DNA of 64,000 nucleotides, from assembly GCA_036852015.1 (NCBI GenBank), contig JAANDG010000087.1, positions 62,001 through 126,000 on the forward strand, written 5' to 3'. Source of the DNA: Pelodera strongyloides. Taxonomy: Eukaryota; Nematoda; Chromadorea; Rhabditida; Rhabditidae. The notes beneath the pieces are model-generated. The model was not told the origin of the DNA, did not search any database, and worked only from the letters and a program-made list of their open reading frames with translations. Both the position numbers and the translations under genes were made by a program. Shown in pieces: positions 42,417-57,600 of this stretch. How positions within the stretch are numbered: position 1 is the first letter of the stretch; every line of letters starts with the position of its first letter.

Positions 42417-43872
42417 TCTAAACACCATGTTTCCGTCAAATTTAATTTGGAATTGCTTCCGGAGGTGGTTCGTGCGTGTTTTCACCCACAAACCTGTACC
42501 CCCGTTCGTGATTTAAACCGCTATCAGTAGTTTCCGTTAAATTGGTTGCCGATTCACTAATTACCCTCTTTCAGCCTTGTACACGGCTGGCTGGTCCGCT
42601 CCTTCCTGTCTGGAACCCTCTGGATTTGATACATTATTTTATTGTGATATGATTATTGCCTTTATACTTGATTGTTTATATGTTGTCAGCGACTGTCGAT
42701 TATCAGCATCATCAACCGTAATTTCGTGTGCTTGATTCAGAAGTGGAGTTGTATATTCCCCCTTTCATTGGCAGAAATCCTCGCTAGTTGATTCAGTCAA
42801 TACGGTTGTAATATCGAGCGTATTTATAATATGACGCGCGGCCCTAATTTTTCTCCACGTTTATAGTTTTTCTGTATGTCGTAGGCCTTTGGGGCCAAAT
42901 ATGTACCTGTTTTCTGAGCGGTCTTCAATTGTTGAGTATGATGTTCAGAGAGGTATCAAACGAATAGGCGCAACGAAACAGGAAACGATATATTGTAGAA
43001 TACCAGCTCATTTGTAAATATATTAGCCCAAAAAAACAACATACTACACCTGTTACTACTGTTGTTGAATACTGCTATTTTGCGTATTGTTTACCACCCC
43101 ACATTTTACGTGGTGCCGCGTTGAAGTTCTTGTTTACTTTTCTAGTGTATTTTCGATTCGGGTAGTATATACGCGCTTCGCTTTGTCTGGGTGCTATAAA
43201 GAATAAACATAGGGCGTAACTAGTAAAATCGATGTGAACGAATCCGCCATTTTAGTGTTATACAGTGAAAGTGGGTTGAATGCTTATGCAATTCTATTGA
43301 TGCGAGGGCGGTCGAAATTCCAAGTGTGCTCACAAATAAATTATTATTCGGCTATGCTGAATTGGAGTTAATGAAATTGTGAAAATTGAGGAATTAAATG
43401 ATGGCGGCGTAAACACAGCAAAATAATTCCGCAAGTGGCTATACTTTATTGCTCAGCTTGTTTATTAAATAAAAGAAAGTGGAGACCCTCACAGGCTAGT
43501 TCCTTGTGTAGTGGACAGCGCATGTTGATCAATACTACGCAGCTGTCTGCTCTTTTAAGAAGAGAGAACAGATGCTAGGACTTTTCGAGAGACATATCCC
43601 CGTGTTCTACGATAAACAGTGGTGATAGTTGTGTATAAGGGGTAGCTTTGTTGTTCAGTGTTATATACCGTCTACAAATTAGCCCGATGTTGCGAATGGT
43701 GTATGTTTGGTACAGGAAGGTTTAGCAATTTTTGGTCTTTTCAATGTGGCCGCCTATTCGGTTGTTTTCAATATTCATAGTCTGGTGGTTTCAATATTAT
43801 TGTGTGGTGGTTTGATTCCCTTGTGCTAGAATTGTGGTTCATTTCGGGGCGAACAATGAGATCCTACCCATT

Positions 43873-46800
43873 CTAGCGAGAAAAGCTACACAACGGGTGC
43901 TTTTTCAAGCAGATGGTTCCATTTTGCTGTTGGATCACGACCATTTTCGGGTTTGAGAGGCACGCTAACCTGCTCAACTGAGAAGTGTCCATCCCATGCT
44001 GCGTTGAAAAATTTATTTATTTTATCACCATTGTAACAACAATAACAACACATAAAAACAACAAACATAGACAAAAAATTGGATGTACAAAGAAGTTCTT
44101 TGATGTAATCGCAAAAACCTTTCGAAAGTGAGTGGGAAACTGCTTGGCATCTCAGAACAAGGGTCAACAATTAAATTAAAGAATCGAATATTCCAGTGCT
44201 TTCCGTGGTCCATATTTCAGAGACGGATAGACGAAATCACAAATCGACATGCGCCTGAAGTAAACAAAGACTGAGTATTCTTACTTATTGTTAGTAAGCT
44301 AGAACTCATGAAAAAATTATCCAATTGGAAGATAAAAACCAGTGATCAATCCATATATTAAGTATTCAATTGAAAGTTGAAAGTATCCGGGGAATCGTGA
44401 CTATTACGTACCAGTATGGTTTCAGCAGTTTTGTTCCAGTATCTCTTTTGCTCCACCACCAAATGAAGGAAAGAAGGACTGAAACATTCAACTGGATAAG
44501 AACAAATATAAATACTGCAAGCCACTTTGTTAGACGGTCTTCTTAGAACCTGATTTGTTTCAAAAACAACAATTCTCTGGTTTCCACAAAAAAGCAAAGA
44601 GTTAGGAAAATAAGTTCTAATACAAGAGCAACCAACTCATTGAGCAACTGAGCATCCTCTTCAAGTCTCAGCGTCCAGGTTCGGTCTTCCAAATTTGCAT
44701 AACCCAGCGTAGCCAGAATGTCGCCGAGATCAGCATTCGAGAGGTGGAACAGAGATGAGAGCATAGTTCTGAATAGAATATTGTCTACACAACGTAACGT
44801 TACTGTGAAATAACAGAAGGAACGTTATGACTCGATAGAAGTCAATGCTAAGAAGTAATACTATTGTAGGCAAAACTAAAGAAAGCAACTACCTCGTCAC
44901 TGGTTGCCATGAGTCAATCATTGATAGCGCCAGGTCGCGTGCCGATCGCCAGAGACGAGCACGCTCAAGATCAATCTGGAACAAACTATTATTTCAAGGA
45001 AATAATGAAATATTCTGTGACGTCACTAAATACCCACACAAAATGCAAGGAATAGGATATTCTAGTTCTACAACGTCAACCAAAGGTTCCACATGTAACC
45101 CCTTATTAGCAACGCATTAACGCACATCATAGACCAGAAGAATGAATACAATGTATGTTTGACAAAATACCGGCATAAGGACAGCTGTAGTTAGGCGCAA
45201 AATTCTTACCTTTCCTAGTCCTATGGCATTCGCTGGGGGAAGCTTTTGGAACAAATACTCACTGCTCAATACCCAGTTACCTAAAATGAGCAAGTCAAAA
45301 CAAACACTTTGCAGTATTAAAATCTGGCATATTATTTTTTACTTGCCTTATTACGCCATGGTGAGCGACAATAAATGTAAATAGTAAAACCGTTCAAAAT
45401 TGGAAAAACTTCCATCAAATTATGCACTAATATAAACCTTTCCCGTGTTTGCAGAAATCATACCAAGAGAAAAAAAATGAAACATAATCCTTAACGATAA
45501 CTGACTGACCTCTCACCAAATGCGCACATTCACGCAAATGTTCAACGAGCTTTGCGCGTGGAATGCTGGGCAGGAGCTCGGAAGCAGCACCAAGAGACAG
45601 AACACGGGCTAAAATTCAAATTCGAGTCAAACCAACAACCTACAGTGTCCTACAGTCATAATCCATACAATACAGCATCAAACAAGTTCAGAATAACGAG
45701 CATGACTCCTTGATAAGTCCACTGTTCACAAGAAAAAAGAAGCCTTACCTTTCATCATAAGCGCGCGCACCTGCAGATGCTCGGGTAACTCCTTAATCCT
45801 CTGCATAGAGAGTTGGCTCTCGTCGCACGAGCTCAGGTCCCTAGAATCACAATGAATACTCTACACCATTCAGTTTACCTGCTTAAATAATGTCTAATAT
45901 CCTGCCTTAAATCGACAATTTGAATTACAAGGCACGTACGTAACCAGGTAATTCCATCGACATACGGCCCTACTGGAGAAAAATAGACGACAAAACTTAC
46001 AGTTGCTCAAGTTGTCTCTTTAGGATGGCCTGCGTCACCAACTGCTTCAAATCAGGAGCCTCTTCGGGTGCAACTCCATCCTGCTCTCCGACACCCGAAG
46101 AAGAACTGGGCACCATTGCTTGCATTTTGTCAGCAACCGGCGCCTCCTGTAAATTAGATGGAAAGTGAACCAGTACTTCATACATCCACATTCAGTCATA
46201 TTTACACACGGATGAGTTCTGAACGTGGAATCCCTCTTCACGTCGTGTTCCTTCCCTACGAATAATAACATAAACGCTTTGCACGAGAAAAAAACAGGTA
46301 CTGAGCTGTGTAGGCGTCATGCGTCAATCTGACAAAACTATTGTTGTAAAACACATTACTACGCACATATACATATACGAAACCAAACTAACGGAACACA
46401 CCCCGTGAAGGTAGACATTGAGCGGAACCCAAGTATCACTTGCAATCTGCCTCTCACGATGCAGCGCCGATGCCTGAATGAAAGTAACGATTAAGCAAGA
46501 ATTCGTAAAGTAATTATGTATACAAACATGATGCACAAATTTACACCACATACACCAGTGTGTCAAAACGAATCAATGCTGTACATCCAATATCCAATCC
46601 GACTAACTGTCATTTTTATCAACGCACAAATGGCTTCGTATTCACTGTGAAACACAACTGCACCTCTCTTCTCTTCTTCTGTCGTTCGGTTTCTGGTCGG
46701 ACAAACTTGATTCTGACCGGATTGGCTTCTGTATCAGATTCGTTCGCAGATTCCTCTAAAAAATAACATCAATGATTAACTATCTAAAAGAAAAAAGAAA

Positions 46801-48499
46801 TATCTTTCCAATGAAATGGTCGCAAAAAGTATAATGAACGAGCGTCCCGCAGTTGAACGGGAGTTTACCATCGGATTTCGAATTTAGACCATTTAGTTAG
46901 ATGAACATCGAGGCAAGAAACGCAACGTTTAGAAAATAAAGAATAAATCAAATTACCGTCAAAATCCTTATCAAACTGCTTCTTGTCATTCATATGGTCC
47001 AATGATCTATTAAGCGAGACCGCCCCGTCCAAAGGTGCGATGTAGAAAACTCCTTTAAAAATAAACAGATATAAGGTTGAAAAACGCTAACCAGAACGAA
47101 AAGCATGGGCTTAGGAAAAGGAACTACAAATAACCAAAATTAGACAATAGAAAATCAAGTTATATAGATACTATAGTGTTGTTTAAGGCCCGTAGAAAAT
47201 AAATCTATACAACTTACATTACATGAAACCAATAGGCAAAGCCTTACCTTTCTTAACAAAACCAACAGCATAATTCAGCGGAGCATCCACATGGTGCGCT
47301 CGTCCCTCATACACTTCCTCAGTGGAAGCTTCCTTTGGAACGCTGAGAAACAAAACAAAGTTCTTGCGCTTTTTTGTGCCAACCTTTTAATACCTACAAT
47401 ACCCCAAACAAAAAGAAAACCCTTTGATTGTGCTCAGGACCTCTGCGGAACATGTCATAAGCAAACCCTTGAATAAAGTGCACGCTATTGAAGCGTAAAA
47501 TATATTTTTTAAACAAGGTACTATTTCATAGAACCCACTTCCAGAATAACACAAACCAAGGGGTACGGTAACATGCGATTCTACGATAATGGTAAACACA
47601 CACAATCAACCAACTTGTAAAGCATGCTCGCAATCGAGGAGTCTTTCTTCGGGTCTTTTCTATTGATGGCTGCCGGTGCTCCATCTTGGACTAGTTTCTG
47701 CTTGTCATACGATCCGCTATTTGGATCCATAGCCACACGCACTTCCAGCTGCACAAGTAAAGAGTGTTAACAATATAAATGGAATTCAGGACACGATTTT
47801 CAATGCGAGAGGAATATAAATATACTCACTTAGGCCAAAGGTTCACTGATTTTCGAAGAAAAACTCATGCACGCGGAATAAAATGCACCGGCGAAAGTAC
47901 ATCACTGCAATAGTTCTTCGTACGGTTATGATACAACGCCTGTTTATAACAAGTTGAGCACGAGTACTGGAAAACGGTAGAAAAACAATAAATTGTACCA
48001 TTTTCACTTTCTTCTTATATCGACATCGCGTGCGTCTCTCCTCTGAAAAGAGGTTCTTCTGCCGCTGTGGATATTGCACACGAAATAGCTGGGCATTGGG
48101 CATCTCATTACACACTACCACATCCAACTGAAATGGAATCAAATAAAGGGAAATTAGGGGAATAGAAGAGACCTGAACAGGTAACAGAAAGGAAACCACT
48201 TAATTGAAAACACAACCAAAACAAGTGAAATACTCCATATGAACTTTTAAAAAACCTGTTTTGGAGTCGAAAACAAAAGACCACAAGCCAAATCGGCCAA
48301 ATAGCTCCCCTCCAACCAACAAAAAAAACATTTGGGAACACACCTCGAAACCACTTCCTAAGAATCCTAAGTATCATCCGCAAATGCTAACCTCAAGCAC
48401 ACTGTCATCCTCCTCATCGTCCGAGTGCACCTCCACCTTGTGATGTCGTCCACGACCTCTGCGAATCACTGGCTGATCTTCATCCGAATCCACTTCCAT
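43873..48499 (-). CDS. RNA polymerase III subunit RPC5 (POLR3E homologue)
   Basis: RPC5 pairs with RPC4 in the Pol III TFIIF-like subcomplex for initiation and termination of tRNA and 5S transcription. Exons (minus order): 48392-48499, 47999-48127, 47600-47748, 47248-47342, 46957-47052, 46664-46755, 46400-46473, 46210-46255, 46001-46146, 45749-45840, 45510-45608, 45210-45280, 44893-44975, 44637-44768, 44412-44478, 43873-43998 (TAG). All phases agree: 534 residues (human about 708). The dimerisation domain shows LDVVVCNEM, FRVQYPQR, LEVRVAMDPNSGSYDKQKL, FYIAPLDGAVSLNRS and IKFVRPETERQKKRRE, then TWVPLNVYLHG. The winged-helix part shows GNWVLSSEYLF. Two donors (47599, 46399) need GT|GTGTT sites to keep phase and are the least certain joins. 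Confidence 0.88.
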
Positions 48500-51082
48500 T
48501 ACTGTACTGGAATTTCGAATATGACCGATTAGAATTTAGAATAACAAGCCAAAGAAGGTATGACAGTGCGTCAATATGCGAAAGTAACGGAAATATAAAC
48601 ACAGCCCTTAGGGAATTTTAATCTAAAATTGTATTACTGTATAAATTTTATTGGTTAAATAAAAATTTATTAATTTAATCATCCTTCTAACAATTTTTTT
48701 GCGCATCTTCATGAGCTAATTAATTATTTTTGTGTGTTTCTTCTTGATGCAATAAATTTTATTATTCCTTTGTATTTAAAATAAAGAAATCAGAAAATAT
48801 CAACCATCAGCCCCGTGCCAAACCACACGGACGACGAAATCATGCAATATTAATGGGAATCGAAATCTGAATTCAGGAAAATGTGGCAAATGACAATGTG
48901 TGACGAAATAATCGACAATGCAAATAAAAAGCGCAACAGAAAAAAAAGAAAATAGACTGGCGGAGAATGTAGACTGCAGACGGTGAGAGAAAATAGTGTA
49001 GTGTAAGGACGAGCGTTGACTAGAAATGTGTACAATTTTCCACAGAAAAAGGGAGAGCGGGAGAGGGCGGTTATCCCACGACAGCAGCTACTTCTCACTG
49101 TTCCCCTTACAATTAGTTCAGTCGACAATGATCATATATTCCGCTATAGGATTCCCCTTTTCCTCTTACATAAAATCGTTATTCATTGAATATTATATTA
49201 TCGCTATGTGCTCTGACTGATAAATGTTGCTACCATTCTCTCACAGGAGTATACACAGTTGACTAACCTGCCCCACTAACGAACCAATTTTCCTTTAGAA
49301 ATCAATGTTTCAATTCGTCCTATAGAAAATTAGTACAATATAAAACTCCACTTCTTATCTATTTTTTTTCGACACCCCAAAGTCATTTGGTAATTTCGCC
49401 ACATTTCACAACATCCGAATTTGAGTCACTCAGCTCAGTTGATAAGCCTTCCCTTCATAGATTGCAAAATGCGAACAATAAAATGTATTTTCTGCAAGAC
49501 TTCGTGTTCATACCCTCATGTGTTTCAAGTGAGTCAAAACATTTCGGACTTCTTTCATAACTGTACGTTTATTTCTTCAAGGTGTTCAAATGCGTATGCG
49601 TTGTTCATTCATTTGTTTGTTATTGTTAGCACTTAGTTTAATACAAATATTGGTCACTTAGGTCGATTACTTAGTGGCTTTAACTTTAATGTCACATCCT
49701 GATCCTGTATGTGTCGTGTCAGTTTTGTGTTTGAATTACGCTTAGTGATTGATAGCATAGTATTCCCATGAGATCGGCCTTCTCTTATAATGTAGTGAGA
49801 CCCAACAAACCACAACCACGTTGTCATTTTCGATGCCCATATGTAGAGTGAGAAAAGAGGCAAATACTCCCAAACAGCAAGTCCACATTCAATCGCTTCA
49901 CTCATTTTCAGTGTCCCTCATTTGACAGCTGCTCACTTATACAACTGAGAGAGTGGCCATCTAACAACAAGCTCCTAACTCTAACACTAACGGCCTAAAC
50001 CAACTACGTTAAACTAATTCAGTTGGAAGGTCGGGAGTAGAAACATACTAATTACTAAGAAATCGCAAGGGGACTAACTTATTCACCAAATATAATAAGA
50101 GGGCAATACCGGTAAAAGTCACTTATTTTTGGGCACATCATTTCTAATAACATTAATTTTGCGGAAACCCAAAAAATCTCATTAACTCCAACAAATCTTG
50201 TCATTAACCAAACCTCTCCAGGGCGATAAAACTCGTCGGGAAAAGCTCAAAACCACCATCGAAATTTATGTAGTGTTTCCGAAACTTGTATCTCTTTATG
50301 ACACGTTCCTGATTTTCACCATACCTAATATTCTAATCCCGACGGTCGTATGGCTACGAGCTCAAGACCACCGTCTAAATTTATGCAATATGATAATTCG
50401 GATCGTGGTTTCATCGGTCAGAGCGTCAACGAGTTTATGCCATGAACCTCTCTCTCGCTAATTATTATGTTTGGCTATTCTATTTGCCATAGCATCAATA
50501 TTCCCTTTTCCTACGACAGTGTTTCAGTATTGGACAACCCAAAACCCAAGCATATTGTGTTTCTGTTCTTTACCTTTCAAAAAATCCATAACAGAATACA
50601 AAAAAGCTTCCTTGTATTTGCAGAATGCTTTCCGAAAATTTCAAATATCCAATACTCCAAAAGGCTCATGCAACCCACGTTCGGATCCCACTAAACTTGG
50701 TCCTCACTCCTCACTGTATGACAATAGTTGCTCATTATTATAAAACGGCTCTATATGATGAATGAATGGTCAATGACAGCTAAATGCAAACTGTAAATAT
50801 TTGCGCTCTTCGCCACCCAAGGGGCTGATCACACGGCTGAGATGAGGCGAATTTTCTGATACCTATTTCGTCGTAATATTCATTTCCTTTTTTACGATTC
50901 AGGATTCATACATGTTGACTACTGAGCTGATTACTTGATGACTGTCTGCCAGCTGGCATCTGTTAGAATCTAAACTAAAGTTTACCTGTCAAACAATATT
51001 TTCTGTTCCTTCCTTGACTAACCCCTTTCTTCGATATGCATATTTTCTTAGAAGTTTAATAAATCAAGTCATGTATTTTCAG
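48500..51082. other. Divergent intergenic region RPC5 / RAB30
   Basis: 2.6 kb between two divergently transcribed genes; probably carries both promoters. No exon or structural RNA recognised. A repeat-like segment with ACCACCATCGAAATTTATG / ACCACCGTCTAAATTTATGC at 50250-50390 may be a diverged MITE. Confidence 0.5.
51075..51082 (+). promoter_or_regulatory. Splice acceptor just upstream of RAB30 ATG, probable spliced-leader site
   Basis: TATTTTCAG ends nine bases before the start codon (51092) and no in-window donor for a coding exon is seen. This is the usual geometry of nematode SL trans-splicing. Confidence 0.55.
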
Positions 51083-51091
51083 ACCTATGGA

Positions 51092-53262
<2,171 letters not shown>

Positions 53263-54278
53263 CTCTTAATATGTCTATTCAACGAACATATGTGATCAGC
53301 ACTCGTTTATCTAGTCTTTCCGCATTTTAGTACACATCAGTATTCATGACTTAGCCATTACACTGTTCTCTATGTACATGCTGACATATTAGGTCACTTT
53401 GATTCTAATACTTCATCCAAAAGTGCAAAAGACAATTGATTTTAGGAAATTAACATCAATGAATACGAATACGTGTTACGCCAAACCTTGGCTCAACATT
53501 AAATATGTGATTTCCATTGTAAATATTGCCTTGCATGTTGTCATCCTTTTTGTAAGTAATAATCACAAATTAATGTTTTAGTAATTTATCCAGCATAATA
53601 AACATTCAAAATTTTTGACGGTCGGACGACTCGCCTATGTAAAATAGTATCAAATCTAAATGTACATGAAAGGTAACAAAAATAAAAGAAGAAACCATCC
53701 TACCGCCACGCCCGCGCCCAACCAAACAAAAAAATCAACGAAAACTTTGTTTTATTGATCGATTCCGGATTTTTTTGTCACAAATAATAACATATATTGC
53801 AGATTACGGTACATAATACAATTCATAATATTACTGAAAGCAAAATTTGTATTTAGTACATATCTAGAATCAATCTAGCAACGGTCTGTTGCGCATCAAG
53901 GTACTACTAATTCTGTACTAGATGGTGTCGATAACCGTATTAGTTGGTTGCTATTTTCATTTTTTAATAGTATCAAGTACTAAATGCATGCTAAATATGT
54001 ACTAGTTGCCGGTCCAGCGCTTTTAACGTCCTAAATGAGTGCTAAACGCTAGCTACACTTGTGCTAATCATTTTTTCCAAAAATAAATGAAGAATTAGAA
54101 ACTTCTTTTCCGCGCACTAACATTACACTGGTAAGGTACTATTTTTTGTTCCTGTACTAATTCGGTCTTTTCATGTTCCACACATTTTTAGTAACCCTCT
54201 ATTTTTAGACATCAGTTGTGTTTATGTTCGTTGTTTATGATTTTTATTTGGACTCTTTTCATTTGTGTTACGTTCCAG
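53263..54278. other. Intergenic region RAB30 to ACDH-11
   Basis: About 1 kb. Candidate RAB30 poly(A) signals AATAAA at 53597-53602 and about 53681. No gene recognised. Confidence 0.6.
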
Positions 54279-54478
54279 GCACACCTGTTTGGAGGCCGGT
54301 TCTTGAACAAACTACAAGGTGCACCTTGGTCGCCACGTGCAGGCATCAAAGCAGACCACAAGTGCGTGTTTATAGAAGAGGGTCGCCAGTGTTTCGGCAT
54401 TCTTATCAAAGATACCATGAGCGGGATCCGCACGTTTTGTCAACCCTCTTCTCTCGTTCTGCGACATTCGCTCAGGTT
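54279..54478 (+). other. Possible 5' exon upstream of ACDH-11
   Basis: Bounded by GTTCCAG and GTTAAT, open in two frames over its whole length. One frame joins the exon at 54660 in phase ahead of its ATG (HSLR then MTSNATN). The sequence (AHLFGGRFLNKLQGAPW) resembles nothing I know. It may be an alternative N-terminus, 5' UTR, or chance. Confidence 0.35.
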
Positions 54479-54660
54479 AATTTTTGTGAACATTATTGTT
54501 TCCGCTTGTTTCAAGTATGTTTGGTTATTTACAACGTAGTGAATGTACATTATGCTCAGTTTATATAGTTTTGTGCTCAACTGTATTGAGGCAGCACGTC
54601 GATAATTAGGGTTAGGCTCCGGGCAGTGTCTTGATCAAATTTACTGGTTACTTTTTCAGA

Positions 54661-57600
54661 ATGACCTCGAATGCGACAAACTATGCGCATGCGAAAACCG
54701 GTGGTTTTACACAGGACGCCCCTTCACTTCAGAATCCTTTTCGGGATGATCCGCTAATGGAGCGAACACTCAGACGTATTCTTCCGAAAAACGACTACGA
54801 GATGGTTGGTTTTACCGAATGCAAAATTTAAGGAAACGTGTTTTGTGGTTGTGTGTGATCCTGGGTACTCTGACATGTTTGTTAATTGGGAAATCGGGCG
54901 CAGGGGGAACGAACGTTCTCGTTGAAAAGGTCCTTTCTTGCGTTTACTGACCATAGTTATTCACATGTGCCTCCATTCCATTGTTGTACATAGTTTTTGT
55001 CGCTTGTTATATGCGCTTTGTTCTCATTGTTATTTTTGTTGTTGTTGTTGTTGTTATATTTTTGTTGTCGTTTTTTTTGTTGTCTTCCGCTTTACTTCGG
55101 TGTACACTGAATAGAGTATTCATACATGTATTGTCTTCTACACCAAAATGCATTTTTATGATTTGTCTTTCTTTAGGTTGCAAAGGATCTAGACAGATTT
55201 GGTGATCGCATCGTGAACGAGATTGATGATATGGGCCGTTTATGTGAGGTACGCTGGCTATTAGTTGCAGTTTTCTTTGAAGACTGATTCGTACACAATC
55301 CTAAGCGAAATATCATTTGGCGAAAGAACGTGTGTCGTTTTGGCTGGTCAGTTACGTTCCATAAACAAGTTCGTCTTTTATGGATATTCTGGTTTGGACG
55401 TCTAGAAATAATAATATGATATTTCTCTGTTAGACTAGCAGTGTATTTTCTTTCCTCGTAGATAAGCGTTCCACGTCTGGAACAGCACGATGCTTGGGGA
55501 AAGCGCGTTGACAAATTGGTTGTTTGTCCCGAATGGAACAAACTCAAGGGAATTTGTGCAGAGGAAGGCATAATTGGTAATTTCTATTCTTTCTGTGTTT
55601 GCCACATTAATATTGTTCTGTTTTGGCTGTTTATCGTGTGTTGAGGTGTTCAGTTTTAGTTTCGTTCCTGTGCAAGTCATACGTCGGTTGTTCTTTCCTT
55701 CGATATATGTTTTCAATGAATTATGTTAGATTTTCTTCTACTTAGGTCTTGGATACGATGATCAGACGGATCCAGTCACGCGTCGCGTACATCAAATCGC
55801 GAAATTGTTCTTATTCAGTCCAAGTGCAGGATTGGTCACCTGTCCGATGGCAATGACAGACGGTGCGGCCAAGACTCTTTTGGTAAGTTCTTTCTTTGGA
55901 ATCACCCCACCAACTAATCTATTTTGCGCAGCATGGCTTTGAATTGAATAATCACATCACACCGTGAGATAGTGCCCAACCCCACTAGTCTGAAAGTTTA
56001 TGCCGTACACATACACGGTTTATGCAGTGTTGTTTGTTGTTCAGGCACATCACCACATACACTGACCTGACCGGACGGTCTAGCAGATAGAGGCAAAGTC
56101 CTCTTTTTCTGTCACAAGTACTCTTTAAACTGCCTTTCGCCTAGTGTAAGAGTTAGAGTGAGTAACGATAACAATGTAAAATGTATGAAGAACTCATAAA
56201 GCTACATCGTTTAAATTTCAGACGCTGGGCCTTGTCGGCAAGCATCCGCTGGCGTCTGAAGCCGTCGAACGCCTTTTGTCCAGAGACCCATCAAAGGCTT
56301 GGACTAGTGGACAGTGGATGACTGAGAAGAAGGGCGGATCGGATGTTGGAGGGGGATGTGACACTTATGCAGTGCACAAGCAGGGAGATGAGGTATGAGC
56401 TTGGTTGTTAGTTTATATTATATGCCTAACGGTCGTCAGCCAAGTAGACGATTTGTCTAATGAAAACATCGCTGTAAAATAATAATAGGAATTAGGAAGT
56501 AACGCGTGAATTCATAGTATGTGTAGGCGTTTTTTGTCGTGGCAGGCCATTAGAACTGAGAGCGTGCGCTGCGCGTGGTGTGTAAAATCTAAAATGACGT
56601 ACAAACTATCTCCGGATCGGCTCTGGCTGTCCGCTGTCCGGTTTACGTTGTCTGTCGTTGTCACCTAACGAAATATTTGAACCGTGTTGTGAGACGTGGC
56701 ATGCACGCTCTGAATTCAATATATTAGCTTTTGTAAACGGACTTGTCTTTTGTTGTCGGTCAGTTGGTTTGCTAATAAGTTTCACTTGTTATCGAAAACT
56801 TTATCATCCACTCATTTCCAGTACCATCTACACGGCTACAAGTGGTTCAGTTCGGCAATTGATGCTGATGTGGCGCTTACATTGGCCAGAGTAGTGGACG
56901 AGAAGGGAGAAGCTGTACCGGTGTGTATTTTTTGTTTTGTTTTTATCAATATTTATATCATATTATGTGATTTGTGCCAGAGCCAGGCAGTACTATGCCT
57001 GGGATTCATCGATTCATCATCATCATTCACAGGAAGAAGACTTATTTTTCATGACTGGTTGATAGGGTATCAATGATAGGATGCCTGATTGAGTGTATTT
57101 ACTACTGCGCGGTGATTTCAAACTTTTTCATGATGGAAAGTGCGGTTTTTCAGGGTTCTCGAGGATTGTCTCTCTTTATATTGCGCATCAAAAACGACGA
57201 TGGATCTTTGAATGGAATTCAGATGATGAGACTGAAGAACAAACTTGGTGAGTTTGCTTGAAAAGTAGATTGAATATTCGTATATGGAGGGAACCTTGCA
57301 AGTTGATTGAGTTGGGATTATCATTACTCTATTACATACTTACTACTTACCAATACGTGTTTATTTTGGTTCGGAGAAAAGTGTTTGGAAAACAAGCACA
57401 TAGGAACTTAGGAACGGAGAGTTTGCAACGGGTTTTCGTTGTTGCAGGTTTCATTAGTGGGCTGTACATGTGTGATATTTTTCTTTTTGTGCTGTACATA
57501 CTTAGATTACTAAATGACTTTTTTGTGCTGTACATACTTCGCGTACTCTTAAGTTCGTTTAAAGAAGTCAGAGGTGAATTATATGAATTTATAATTTATA

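Larger units (their letters stand above)
40375..43872. other. Intergenic region UGP2 to RPC5
   Basis: 3.5 kb with no convincing protein exon. Contents: tandem structured hairpins at 41688-41880, a repeated segment at 42181 and 42369, an ACCACCTCCGG-type fragment near 42458, and a TATAAA box at 43194 following a GC/AT-mixed promoter-like stretch. The 3' UTR of RPC5 must lie at the right end. Confidence 0.5.

Noticed and set aside
47843..48199. 118-codon minus-strand frame as a separate gene
   Set aside because: Contains RPC5 exon 2 (47999-48127); the rest is intron read-through.
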